From NCBI GenBank assembly GCA_020216655.1, contig JAIWNU010000212.1, positions 1-5,969 on the forward strand: a stretch of DNA of 5,969 nt. The letters run 5' to 3'. Below the pieces are notes generated by a model. That model searched no databases, was not told where the DNA came from, and worked only from the letters and a program-made list of their open reading frames with translations. A program made the translations under genes and the position numbers. This document shows, one piece after another, positions 1 to 5,460 of the stretch (positions are counted from its first letter, which is position 1; each line of letters starts with the position of its first letter). This stretch comes from Treponema sp. Its GTDB lineage: Bacteria; Spirochaetota; Spirochaetia; Treponematales; Breznakiellaceae.

Positions 1-95
1 CCCTTCCGCTGGACCTTTGGTGCAAAGCTCATTCTCTTTTAATCGAGCCTAACGGTACTATTGCCGGCGGAGTGATTCAAGCCCTGCCGGAATAA
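1..95 (+). CDS. 3' end of an upstream plus-strand gene, frame uncertain
   Basis: A plus-strand gene must end here because a one-directional intrinsic terminator follows at 128-160, but the fragment is too short to fix the frame. Candidate one runs from base 3 to the TAA at 93-95 (30 sense codons). It ends in a protein-like stretch, IEPNGTIAGGVIQALPE, and its stop lies 32 bases before the terminator stem, a usual distance. Candidate two runs from base 1 to the TAA at 40-42 and ends RWTFGAKLILF. Alternating hydrophobic residues and a final phenylalanine are typical of the last strand of outer-membrane beta-barrel proteins, but this leaves an 85-base untranslated tail. The third frame stops at 50-52 and looks less protein-like. 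I cannot choose between the first two and assign no function. Confidence 0.45.
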   Translation, partial: LPLDLWCKAHSLLIEPNGTIAGGVIQALPE

Positions 96-127
96 ATCCA
101 GTGCCGGGCAAAGTTACGCAGCCCGTA

Positions 128-160
128 GCGCGGGACCTATGCAGGTTCCGCGCTTTTTTT
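128..160 (+). terminator. Rho-independent terminator of the upstream plus-strand gene
   Basis: A ten-base-pair GC-rich stem (128-137 paired with 144-153, one G-T pair) encloses a six-base loop and is followed directly by seven T residues (154-160). On the minus strand no T-run follows the stem, so it should work only for plus-strand transcription. The stop codon of the convergent toxin gene (159-161) lies in the end of the T-run, so the minus-strand toxin message has no obvious terminator of its own and may run antisense into the neighbour's 3' end. Confidence 0.85.
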
Positions 161-557
161 ATATATCCCAATCTTCTAATGTAAGATCCTCAATTCTGTT
201 AATATGATTTTTATTATTAGTTACAAGCGAAAAATTCATATAGATTGCCGTGGAAGCTATCAAAAGATCCATGTCATCAATTCTGTTTCCTGAAATTTCC
301 AGTTTGGCTTTTAGGTCTCCGAATAATTCAATTATACCTTTGTTAATGTCTATAACAGGAAATAAATCCGCAATACGATTTGCGGTAGCCATATTTCGTT
401 CGGAGTGTTTTGACTTTCTTGCTCCATAAATGAGCTCACCGTAGGTAATCACCGAAATATACTTGGGAATGTTTTGAGTGCTTAGCATCCATTCTTGAAC
501 TTTATGGTGCCCTTTAAGACTATAAATAATGATATCAGTATCAATCAAATAGGCCAT
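159..557 (-). CDS. vapC: VapC-type PIN-domain ribonuclease toxin
   Basis: This 132-residue protein is the toxin of a type II toxin-antitoxin pair, a Mg2+-dependent ribonuclease expected to act on RNA in the cytoplasm. Visible PIN-domain features are the N-terminal LIDTD with D6 and D8, E41 in GELIYGA, D94/D95/D97 in the DDMDLLIAS block, and a C-terminal LVTNNKNHINRIEDL block. That ending, with TNN and a final W near the C-terminus, resembles VapC members annotated as tRNA(fMet)-specific endonucleases; the actual target is inference. I chose the ATG at 557: it gives the family-typical MAYLIDTD start and has GGGG six bases upstream. An in-frame TTG at 569 would add four residues. The gene overlaps the end of the antitoxin gene by 17 bases, implying translational coupling. 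All expected acidic residues are present, so it is probably active. The region is strongly AT-rich compared with priA. Confidence 0.9.
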   Translation of the reverse strand: MAYLIDTDIIIYSLKGHHKVQEWMLSTQNIPKYISVITYGELIYGARKSKHSERNMATANRIADLFPVIDINKGIIELFGDLKAKLEISGNRIDDMDLLIASTAIYMNFSLVTNNKNHINRIEDLTLEDWDI

Positions 558-816
558 TGTTTTCCCCAAAACGGTTTGACTGGGTTCTGCTTTTTCTCAT
601 GTCATCTACTATTTCATCCGCCGATTTTTCTTCTATCCATGCGCCAGTCAAAGAAAGAAACTCTAATGTTGCATTTTTTAAAGGAAAAGAGGAGTTCAGA
701 TAGTTCTCAATTATGGTAACTACTTCTTGACTAATAGAACGATTTTGTCGTTTTGCAGCGGATTTTAATAAATTATATAACCTATCATCAATATCGCGAA
801 CTTGTAAGGTTGCCAT
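541..816 (-). CDS. vapB: Ribbon-helix-helix antitoxin (VapB/FitA-like)
   Basis: This 91-residue protein is the antitoxin partner of the PIN toxin. The N-terminus is a ribbon-helix-helix DNA-binding fold read by eye: a beta strand MATLQVRDI (residues 1-9), a helix at about 11-24, a turn at NRS, and a second helix at about 27-40. In this family the strand pairs in a dimer and contacts the operator. The C-terminal half (about 58-91), with GAWIEEKSADEIVDDMRKSRT, matches the style of FitA-like antitoxins whose tail wraps the toxin's active site. The last six codons overlap the start of vapC. The start is set by a very good Shine-Dalgarno (GGAGG at 823-827, six bases from the ATG). Autorepression by the toxin-antitoxin complex is usual in the family, and a possible operator sits at the start codon. 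The gene is AT-rich like its partner, suggesting acquisition as a module. Whether it is strictly VapB or FitA-like cannot be settled here. Confidence 0.85.
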   Translation of the reverse strand: MATLQVRDIDDRLYNLLKSAAKRQNRSISQEVVTIIENYLNSSFPLKNATLEFLSLTGAWIEEKSADEIVDDMRKSRTQSNRFGENNGLFD

Positions 817-832
817 AATAGACCTCCATTAT
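815..832 (-). promoter_or_regulatory. Possible antitoxin operator: inverted repeat over RBS and start
   Basis: ATAAT (815-819) and ATTAT (828-832) form a five-base inverted repeat with an eight-base centre that contains the GGAGG ribosome binding site (823-827) and reaches the ATG. Ribbon-helix-helix antitoxins bind short palindromes near their own promoter, so this is a plausible site for autorepression. The arms are short and AT-rich, so chance is a real alternative. Confidence 0.3.
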
Positions 833-867
833 AAATATATCATAAAAGACATGAAAAAGTAAGCATA
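817..867 (-). promoter_or_regulatory. Probable promoter region of the toxin-antitoxin operon
   Basis: This AT-rich stretch lies in the 69-base gap between the end of priA and the antitoxin start. On the minus strand TATGAT (839-844) is the best usable -10; it would start a transcript near base 832, leaving a leader of about 16 bases that keeps the GGAGG site. No good -35 is seen at the right distance. A perfect TATAAT at 828-833 is too near the ribosome binding site to serve a leadered message. Confidence 0.35.
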
Positions 868-885
868 ATGCATGCGGCTATTGCT

Positions 886-2877
886 CTACAAAAGCTGTAC
901 CGGGTCCACATCGATCTCTATATAGACGCCTGAGCTTTTTTTCTCATCATAGGCTGTCATGGCCCGCTTTACCGCCTGGTGGATCCCTGCCATGGCTTTG
1001 CCCCGGAGTATGAGCTGCCGCCGGTAGTTTCCAGCGATAATGCTGATGGGGCAGTCTGCGGGGCCGAGAACATCGCAGTCTGCCGGGAGTTCACGCCGCA
1101 AAAGCCCTGTAAGGCGCATAATGGCCCGGTCCGCCAGTTCAGCCTGTTTCGACCGGGCTGTGATGCGGATAAGCCGGGTGTAGGGCGGGAAGCCCAGGTC
1201 TTTCCGCTGGGCCAGTTCATAGTGATAAAAACCTTCTATATCTGCTTTGCAGGCATAGGTAATGGCCGGATCCTGGGGCCTATAGGTTTGTACTAATACA
1301 CGGCCGTCGGGAAAGTACCGGCCCGCCCGGCCAGCAACCTGGACTATGAGGGAGAAGGTCCGTTCGGCCGCCCGGAAGTCCGGCAGGTGCAGGGCTGTGT
1401 CTGCCAGGACTACCCCCACGAGGCGTACCCCGGGGAAATTAAGCCCCTTGGCGACCATTTGTGTCCCCAGCAGTATATCGATGCCGCCGGCCCGGAACAC
1501 GTCCAGGGTTTCCCGGAGGCTCCCTTTTTTAGCCGTAGAATCCGCGTCGGCCCGGCGTATGCGGAGGTCTGGAAAGGTCCGCTGAACCTCTTCTTCTATC
1601 ATTTCGGTGCCAAAACCGGCGAAGCCCGCTTCGAGGGATCCGCATTGGGGACAAGCCTGGGGGGGCACCGCCGAAAAGCCACAGTAATGGCAAACCGCCT
1701 TGCCAAGCTGCTTGTGGTAGGTGAGGGAGACGGAGCAATGTTTGCAAGTCAGCTCATAGCCGCACTGGCGGCAGTGGTAGAAGTAGGAAAAACCCCGGCG
1801 GTTTAAAAATAAAATGGTTTGTCTGCCAAGCCGGGCGGTCTCCCGTATTTCTTCTTTAAGTTCATTGCTGAGGCATCCTTCGGTTCCTGCTAGGTCCACA
1901 ATGCGGATGTTCGGCGGGGCTCCTCCCGAAAGGCGGCGGGAAAGGTGGAGCCGCTTTATAGTCCCATCCTCCATGAGTTTCCAGGCCTCCGCCGAGGGGG
2001 TGGCGGAGCCCATCACAAGCCGGGCTCCCTGGGCTGCGCAGCGCTTAAAGGCCACCTGCCGGGCATGGTAGCGGGGCGTGTTGCCCGACTTGTAGGAGCC
2101 GTCATGTTCCTCATCGATAATGATGAGCCCCAGGTTTTGCACCGGCGCAAAAACGGCGCTGCGGGGCCCCACCACGATGCGAACCTCTCCCCGGCGGATA
2201 CGGCTCCATTCGGCCAGGCGGGCGCTGCCGGTCATGGCCGAATGGACCGTGGTGGCCACCGCTCCAAAGCGGCGCTGGACCGCTTCTTCTACCTGGTGGG
2301 TAAGGGCAATTTCAGGCACCAGGTAGATGACCGATTTGCCCGCGGCGAGCATAGCCTCGGCGGAGCGGAGAAATACCTCGGTTTTGCCCGAGCCCGTGAT
2401 GCCATAGAGGTAAAACATGTCGGGCCTCGCGGTCCCTTGGGGCTCGTGGTGGGGCCCCGCGACGAGTATGGCATCCAGGGCAAGCTGCTGCTCCTGCGAA
2501 AGGTCCAGAGGTTTTTCCGCGATCTGCACTTCCTCGTCTAATAGGCTTTCAGGGCTTGTTTCGCGGCGGCCTGAGGGGATCATCGTGGCCAGGGCTTCTC
2601 CGGTACCGCAGAGGTAGTAGCTTGCCATCCAGAGGGCGAGTTCTATTTCATCGGGCCCAAAGATCGGTTCTTTATCCACCACCCGGCGGATTTTCTTGAG
2701 TCCGCTTTCAGGAATTCCTTCTGGCAGTGTTTCCCGCTCACCGATAACATAACCCAGCACTTCCCGACGGCCAAAGGGGGCCATGACCCGTTTTCCTACC
2801 GCAGTCTCGCCCTTGTCGTCCTGGGCGTAGGTGAAGCGCTGCTGGAGCGGTACGTCAAAAACCAGTTCAAAATACAC
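886..2877 (-). CDS. priA: Primosomal protein N' (PriA), replication-restart 3'-5' helicase
   Basis: PriA recognises stalled or collapsed replication forks and D-loops, unwinds the lagging arm and starts reloading of the replicative helicase. Seen in order in this 663-residue protein: an N-terminal DNA-binding domain (about 1-105, beginning YFELVFDVPL); Walker A GITGSGKT (159-166); the DEEH Walker B box (255-258); motif III GSATPS (290-295); two four-cysteine zinc sites made from C369, C372, C378, C381, C396, C399, C409 and C412; motif V GTQMVAKG (471-478); motif VI QVAGRAGR (513-520); and a C-terminal domain ending in EIDVDPVQLL. Everything needed for ATPase and zinc binding is present. The length is somewhat below the 732 residues of E. 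coli PriA but complete. The start is GTG, with GAGGAG at 2886-2891, eight bases upstream. It shares one base with the stop codon of the udg gene, so the two are probably co-translated. It is strongly GC-rich. Confidence 0.97.
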   Translation of the reverse strand: MYFELVFDVPLQQRFTYAQDDKGETAVGKRVMAPFGRREVLGYVIGERETLPEGIPESGLKKIRRVVDKEPIFGPDEIELALWMASYYLCGTGEALATMIPSGRRETSPESLLDEEVQIAEKPLDLSQEQQLALDAILVAGPHHEPQGTARPDMFYLYGITGSGKTEVFLRSAEAMLAAGKSVIYLVPEIALTHQVEEAVQRRFGAVATTVHSAMTGSARLAEWSRIRRGEVRIVVGPRSAVFAPVQNLGLIIIDEEHDGSYKSGNTPRYHARQVAFKRCAAQGARLVMGSATPSAEAWKLMEDGTIKRLHLSRRLSGGAPPNIRIVDLAGTEGCLSNELKEEIRETARLGRQTILFLNRRGFSYFYHCRQCGYELTCKHCSVSLTYHKQLGKAVCHYCGFSAVPPQACPQCGSLEAGFAGFGTEMIEEEVQRTFPDLRIRRADADSTAKKGSLRETLDVFRAGGIDILLGTQMVAKGLNFPGVRLVGVVLADTALHLPDFRAAERTFSLIVQVAGRAGRYFPDGRVLVQTYRPQDPAITYACKADIEGFYHYELAQRKDLGFPPYTRLIRITARSKQAELADRAIMRLTGLLRRELPADCDVLGPADCPISIIAGNYRRQLILRGKAMAGIHQAVKRAMTAYDEKKSSGVYIEIDVDPVQLL

Positions 2878-3590
2878 TAGGATTGCTCCTCGGAGCGGCC
2901 TTGAATGCCCTGGGTATTACCCTCGGTAATACTGTTCAGAAAGGAGCGGAGCTGTTTTAGATCCTCCCAAGCAGGCCGCTTAAGGCTTTCGTCCCTGAGG
3001 AGGGCGCTGGGATGATAGGTCGGAAGGAGGGGAATCCCCTGATATTCAAAGAAACGGCCCCGCAAACGGCTGATGCCCTCGCTCGTGCCAAGCAGCGCCT
3101 GGGTGGGCACCCGGCCCACGGTCAGTATGGCCCGGGGCTTAAGCAGGGCAAGTTGACGGTGCAAAAAGGGTGCGCAGGCTGAAATCTCCTCTGGTTCCGG
3201 GTCCCGGTTGTTCGGCGGCCTGCATTTTACCACGTTGGCGATAAAGCAATTAGTGTTCCGGTCCAGATTGATGGCCATCAGCATCTTGTCCAAAAGCTGA
3301 CCCGCCCGGCCCACAAAGGGCCTCCCGGTGCTGTCTTCATCGGCCCCAGGGCCCTCGCCGATGACAAGCACCAGGGGCTGTTTGACCCCTTCGCCGGGAA
3401 CTGCGTTGTGCCTCCCTTGGCAGAGTCCGCAGGCGGTGCAGCGGCGAACATCCTGGGCAACCCGTTCAAGACTGTCATCAATCTGCTCATCAATATGGTA
3501 TGCTTCCCGTTCCTGCCTGTACCCGCTTCCGAGGTAATCCGAAACAAGGTCCAGGAAGGCCAGGGCTTGTAGTTTTTCGTCCCGAGTCAT
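2877..3590 (-). CDS. udg: Uracil-DNA glycosylase, family 4 (4Fe-4S type)
   Basis: This enzyme removes uracil, arising from cytosine deamination or dUTP incorporation, from DNA as the first step of base excision repair. The 237-residue protein shows the family 4 signature: catalytic motif 1 as GEGPGADED (78-86), the GRPFVGRAGQLLDKML segment (89-104), NVVKCRPPNNRDPEPEE (119-135), and motif 2 HPS (193-195). Four cysteines fit the iron-sulfur cluster: C51 and C54 in CTAC, C123 in VKC, and C139. Family 4 members often begin close to the first cysteine pair; here about 45 charged helical residues precede it, which is seen in other bacterial versions but is of unknown role. The C-terminal tail after about residue 220 is polar and probably flexible. 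The ATG at 3590 has only a weak AGG three bases upstream. It is first in a udg-priA operon, with a one-base overlap to priA. Confidence 0.94.
   Translation of the reverse strand: MTRDEKLQALAFLDLVSDYLGSGYRQEREAYHIDEQIDDSLERVAQDVRRCTACGLCQGRHNAVPGEGVKQPLVLVIGEGPGADEDSTGRPFVGRAGQLLDKMLMAINLDRNTNCFIANVVKCRPPNNRDPEPEEISACAPFLHRQLALLKPRAILTVGRVPTQALLGTSEGISRLRGRFFEYQGIPLLPTYHPSALLRDESLKRPAWEDLKQLRSFLNSITEGNTQGIQGRSEEQS
2886..2891 (-). promoter_or_regulatory. Ribosome binding site that fixes the priA GTG start
   Basis: GAGGAG on the minus strand lies eight bases before the GTG at 2875-2877 and inside the last codons of the udg gene. It supports the GTG as the true priA start and shows that priA can be initiated by ribosomes finishing udg. 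Confidence 0.7.
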
Positions 3591-3630
3591 AGTCCTATTG
3601 AAACCTATGGGCCGAGAAAACGCAAGGGGT

Positions 3631-3658
3631 TTGTATTCTTGAGCGCTTCTGCTACACT
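3631..3658 (+). promoter_or_regulatory. Candidate sigma-70-like promoter for the methyltransferase gene
   Basis: TTGTAT (3631-3636) and TACACT (3653-3658) are separated by 16 bases and resemble weak -35 and -10 elements. A start about seven bases past the -10 falls on the A of the ATG at 3665, which would give a leaderless message; the only Shine-Dalgarno-like GGAG (3659-3662) is just two bases from the ATG. It lies in the 74-base divergent gap shared with udg. No convincing promoter for udg was found on the other strand. Confidence 0.3.
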
Positions 3659-3664
3659 GGAGCT

Positions 3665-4432
3665 ATGAAGACCGGTACCCTGCATCTTGTCCCCAGTCCT
3701 ATCGGTATGTCGATGGATATACTTGCCCCCTATATCCGTTCTGTTTTGGAATCGGTGCCCTATATTATCGCGGAGAATGAAAAAACGGTCCGCCGTTTCC
3801 TTGCAAGCCAGGTTTCGCCGCAGCATCTTGCGGCCAAGGAATGGGCGACCCTGGACGAGCATACCCCTTTCCAGGATATTCCCGCGCTCCTCGCCCCGCT
3901 GCTTGCGGGCCGGGACGGGGCCCTTATTTCCGAGGCGGGCCTTCCCTGCGTGGCAGACCCGGGCTCCGCCCTGGTTTCCCTGGCCCATGCGCACCATATC
4001 CGGGTCATACCCCATCCCGGCCCTTCATCAATTTTTCAGACCCTGATGGCCAGCGGCCTTAACGGCCAGCGTTTTATGTTCGAAGGCTACCTGCCCATTC
4101 CGGAACAGGAAAGGCTTGCCCGGCTCCGTTCCCTTGAGCAGCTTTCGTCCCGGGAAGGAATGACTATTCTCTGGATAGAAACTCCCTACCGGGTCATGAG
4201 TCTTTTTGCAAGCCTCTGTAAGGCCCTCCGGGGAGAGACGAGGCTTACTATCGGCCAAGCCCTTATGACCGAAGAAGAATCTATCTATACCTGTACCGTA
4301 GATGAATGGAAGCGGCTAGCCCCGGAACTTCGCAAGAGTCCCACCGTCTTTGCCATCCAGGCCCTGGAGGCGGTTTCGCAGCCCTATCGTTCAGGCCATG
4401 AGCATAGGCGGCCTCAATATAAAAAAAGATGA
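3665..4432 (+). CDS. RsmI-like SAM-dependent methyltransferase (tetrapyrrole methylase fold)
   Basis: This 255-residue protein belongs to the tetrapyrrole-methylase fold group that includes RsmI, which 2'-O-methylates C1402 of 16S rRNA. Seen: the N-terminal strand and turn LHLVPSPIG (6-14); ENEKTVRRFL (37-46); the SAM-binding motif SEAGLPCVADPG (89-100), which corresponds to SDAGTPxISDPG in standard RsmI; PGPSSI (118-123); MASGLNGQ (128-135); FEGYLP (139-144); and ETPYR (172-176). It is shorter than E. coli RsmI (286 residues), and the E-for-D and L-for-T changes in the SAM motif point to the shorter RsmI-related branch I know from Bacteroidetes-type proteins. Its substrate, rRNA or otherwise, is not certain. 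The tail after about 238 is basic (RSGHEHRRPQYKKR) and may touch nucleic acid. The ATG at 3665 is needed to keep the first strand. The stop overlaps the next gene by ATGA. Confidence 0.88.
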   Translation: MKTGTLHLVPSPIGMSMDILAPYIRSVLESVPYIIAENEKTVRRFLASQVSPQHLAAKEWATLDEHTPFQDIPALLAPLLAGRDGALISEAGLPCVADPGSALVSLAHAHHIRVIPHPGPSSIFQTLMASGLNGQRFMFEGYLPIPEQERLARLRSLEQLSSREGMTILWIETPYRVMSLFASLCKALRGETRLTIGQALMTEEESIYTCTVDEWKRLAPELRKSPTVFAIQALEAVSQPYRSGHEHRRPQYKKR

Positions 4433-5454
4433 GCCAATTTCTAAAGTCGGTTACTACCACTAATTCGGAACTAGCCAAAATCGTCGATAAGGATCCATTT
4501 ACTTGGACAGATTTTCCAAAAGATATCGATGGTTCAAGAAAAATAAAAGATGCCTACAAGGATGCTTTGGGAATAAAAAATGGCTATAAACTGCTACAGC
4601 TTGCAAAAATAGAATTTGAAAATGTCTATACCTATGGGAACCTCGTTCCAGGCAAAATGCTGCATGAGGCATACACTATCTCACTTGAAAATAAGGATCC
4701 CTTTCTAGCCTATTATATTCTTGTGTATGATTTTGAACATAATTTGTTTACCCTGGTAAATCCCCGGGAAATGATTGCAAAAATTTACAATATAGGTTTG
4801 GAACGCAAGGAAGCAGGGCTTTTGCATCGGCTTGCTGATTATTTGGATTCGCATAGGGACTTTTACGAATTAAAGGAAATCGGTGGTCTGCCGAAAGAAA
4901 TGCACCAGAAAGCCCTTTTTATAAACAATAAGGATTATCGCCCCTATCCAAATCTTTATGACAGTCCTGAAAATGAAAAACCCCTAGATAGATATCCGAT
5001 AACATGGAAAGATTTTCCGACCGATATATCGAGTCCTTCAGAGATGAGCGTTGCTTATGCAAATGCAGAAAAGGAAAATAATGGATATCGCATAATCCAA
5101 CTTGCTCAGGTTCAGCAAGATAAGCAGCTGCTTACCAAAACAAGTTCTCTTGATATGATTAAAAAAGCCTTAACGATAGCTCAATATAATAAGGATCCCT
5201 ATTTGGTATTATATGTGGTGGTATTTGCAAAGAAAAATAATATATTTACCGAGGCTGATCTTGCAAAGTTTGCTTTAGATGTATATGACATCAGCATTGC
5301 TCGCCGTGACTCATCTCCGTTGTATTTGCTTTATTATTATGAAAAGATGTATGATTTTATACCGGACTTAAAGCCGCGGGAAATCATGCTGAAGGCTAGT
5401 GAAATTGGCAATTTATATAAAGAAAAAAAACTAGTGGGTATAGACTATATTTAA
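4429..5454 (+). CDS. Uncharacterised helical-repeat protein with two homologous halves
   Basis: I do not recognise this 341-residue protein as a named family. It has no signal peptide, membrane segment or enzyme motif and looks all-helical and cytoplasmic. It is an internal duplication: residues about 22-162 and 189-326 align, with matching landmarks TWTDFPKDI/TWKDFPTDI (W26/W193), GYKLLQLAK/GYRIIQLAQ (52/219) and NKDPFLAYYILV/NKDPYLVLYVVV (88/254). Within each half a unit of about 37-39 residues recurs, starting near 72, 109, 238, 275 and 314 (for example NPREMIAKIYNIG and KPREIMLKASEIG). This suggests a TPR- or Sel1-like alpha-solenoid used for protein binding, which is inference. Its ATG overlaps the methyltransferase stop (ATGA) and has no clear Shine-Dalgarno, so translation is probably coupled. 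It is AT-rich, unlike its upstream partner, which may mean separate ancestry. It has a plain TAA stop and no frameshift. Confidence 0.85.
   Translation: MSQFLKSVTTTNSELAKIVDKDPFTWTDFPKDIDGSRKIKDAYKDALGIKNGYKLLQLAKIEFENVYTYGNLVPGKMLHEAYTISLENKDPFLAYYILVYDFEHNLFTLVNPREMIAKIYNIGLERKEAGLLHRLADYLDSHRDFYELKEIGGLPKEMHQKALFINNKDYRPYPNLYDSPENEKPLDRYPITWKDFPTDISSPSEMSVAYANAEKENNGYRIIQLAQVQQDKQLLTKTSSLDMIKKALTIAQYNKDPYLVLYVVVFAKKNNIFTEADLAKFALDVYDISIARRDSSPLYLLYYYEKMYDFIPDLKPREIMLKASEIGNLYKEKKLVGIDYI
4690..5200 (+). repeat. Repeated 13-base word marking the internal gene duplication
   Basis: The word AATAAGGATCCCT occurs at 4690-4702 and again at 5188-5200, 498 bases or 166 codons apart and in the same frame, coding for N-K-D-P in each half of the helical-repeat protein. 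A related GATAAGGATCCA at 4486-4497 codes for D-K-D-P. The feature spans both copies; it is a trace of protein duplication rather than a mobile repeat. Confidence 0.6.
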
Positions 5455-5460
5455 TACTCA

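Noticed and set aside
558..569. TTG start four codons upstream for vapC
   Set aside because: The ATG at 557 gives the family-typical MAYLIDTD start and has GGGG at proper spacing; the TTG has no better site.
828..833. Perfect TATAAT on the minus strand upstream of the antitoxin
   Set aside because: It would start transcription inside or past the GGAGG site, so it cannot drive a message using that site.
853..875. Small hairpin (863-866 with 872-875) followed by a T-rich stretch on the minus strand, as a priA terminator
   Set aside because: The stem is only four base pairs and the T-run is interrupted, so it is too weak to call.
1945..2541. 198-codon open frame on the plus strand opposite priA
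   Set aside because: GC-rich antisense shadow; the minus-strand frame encodes all PriA motifs and this one shows no family features.
3605..4015. 136-codon minus-strand open frame across the divergent gap and the methyltransferase
   Set aside because: The protein is low-complexity and basic with no family pattern, while the plus strand carries clear methyltransferase motifs.
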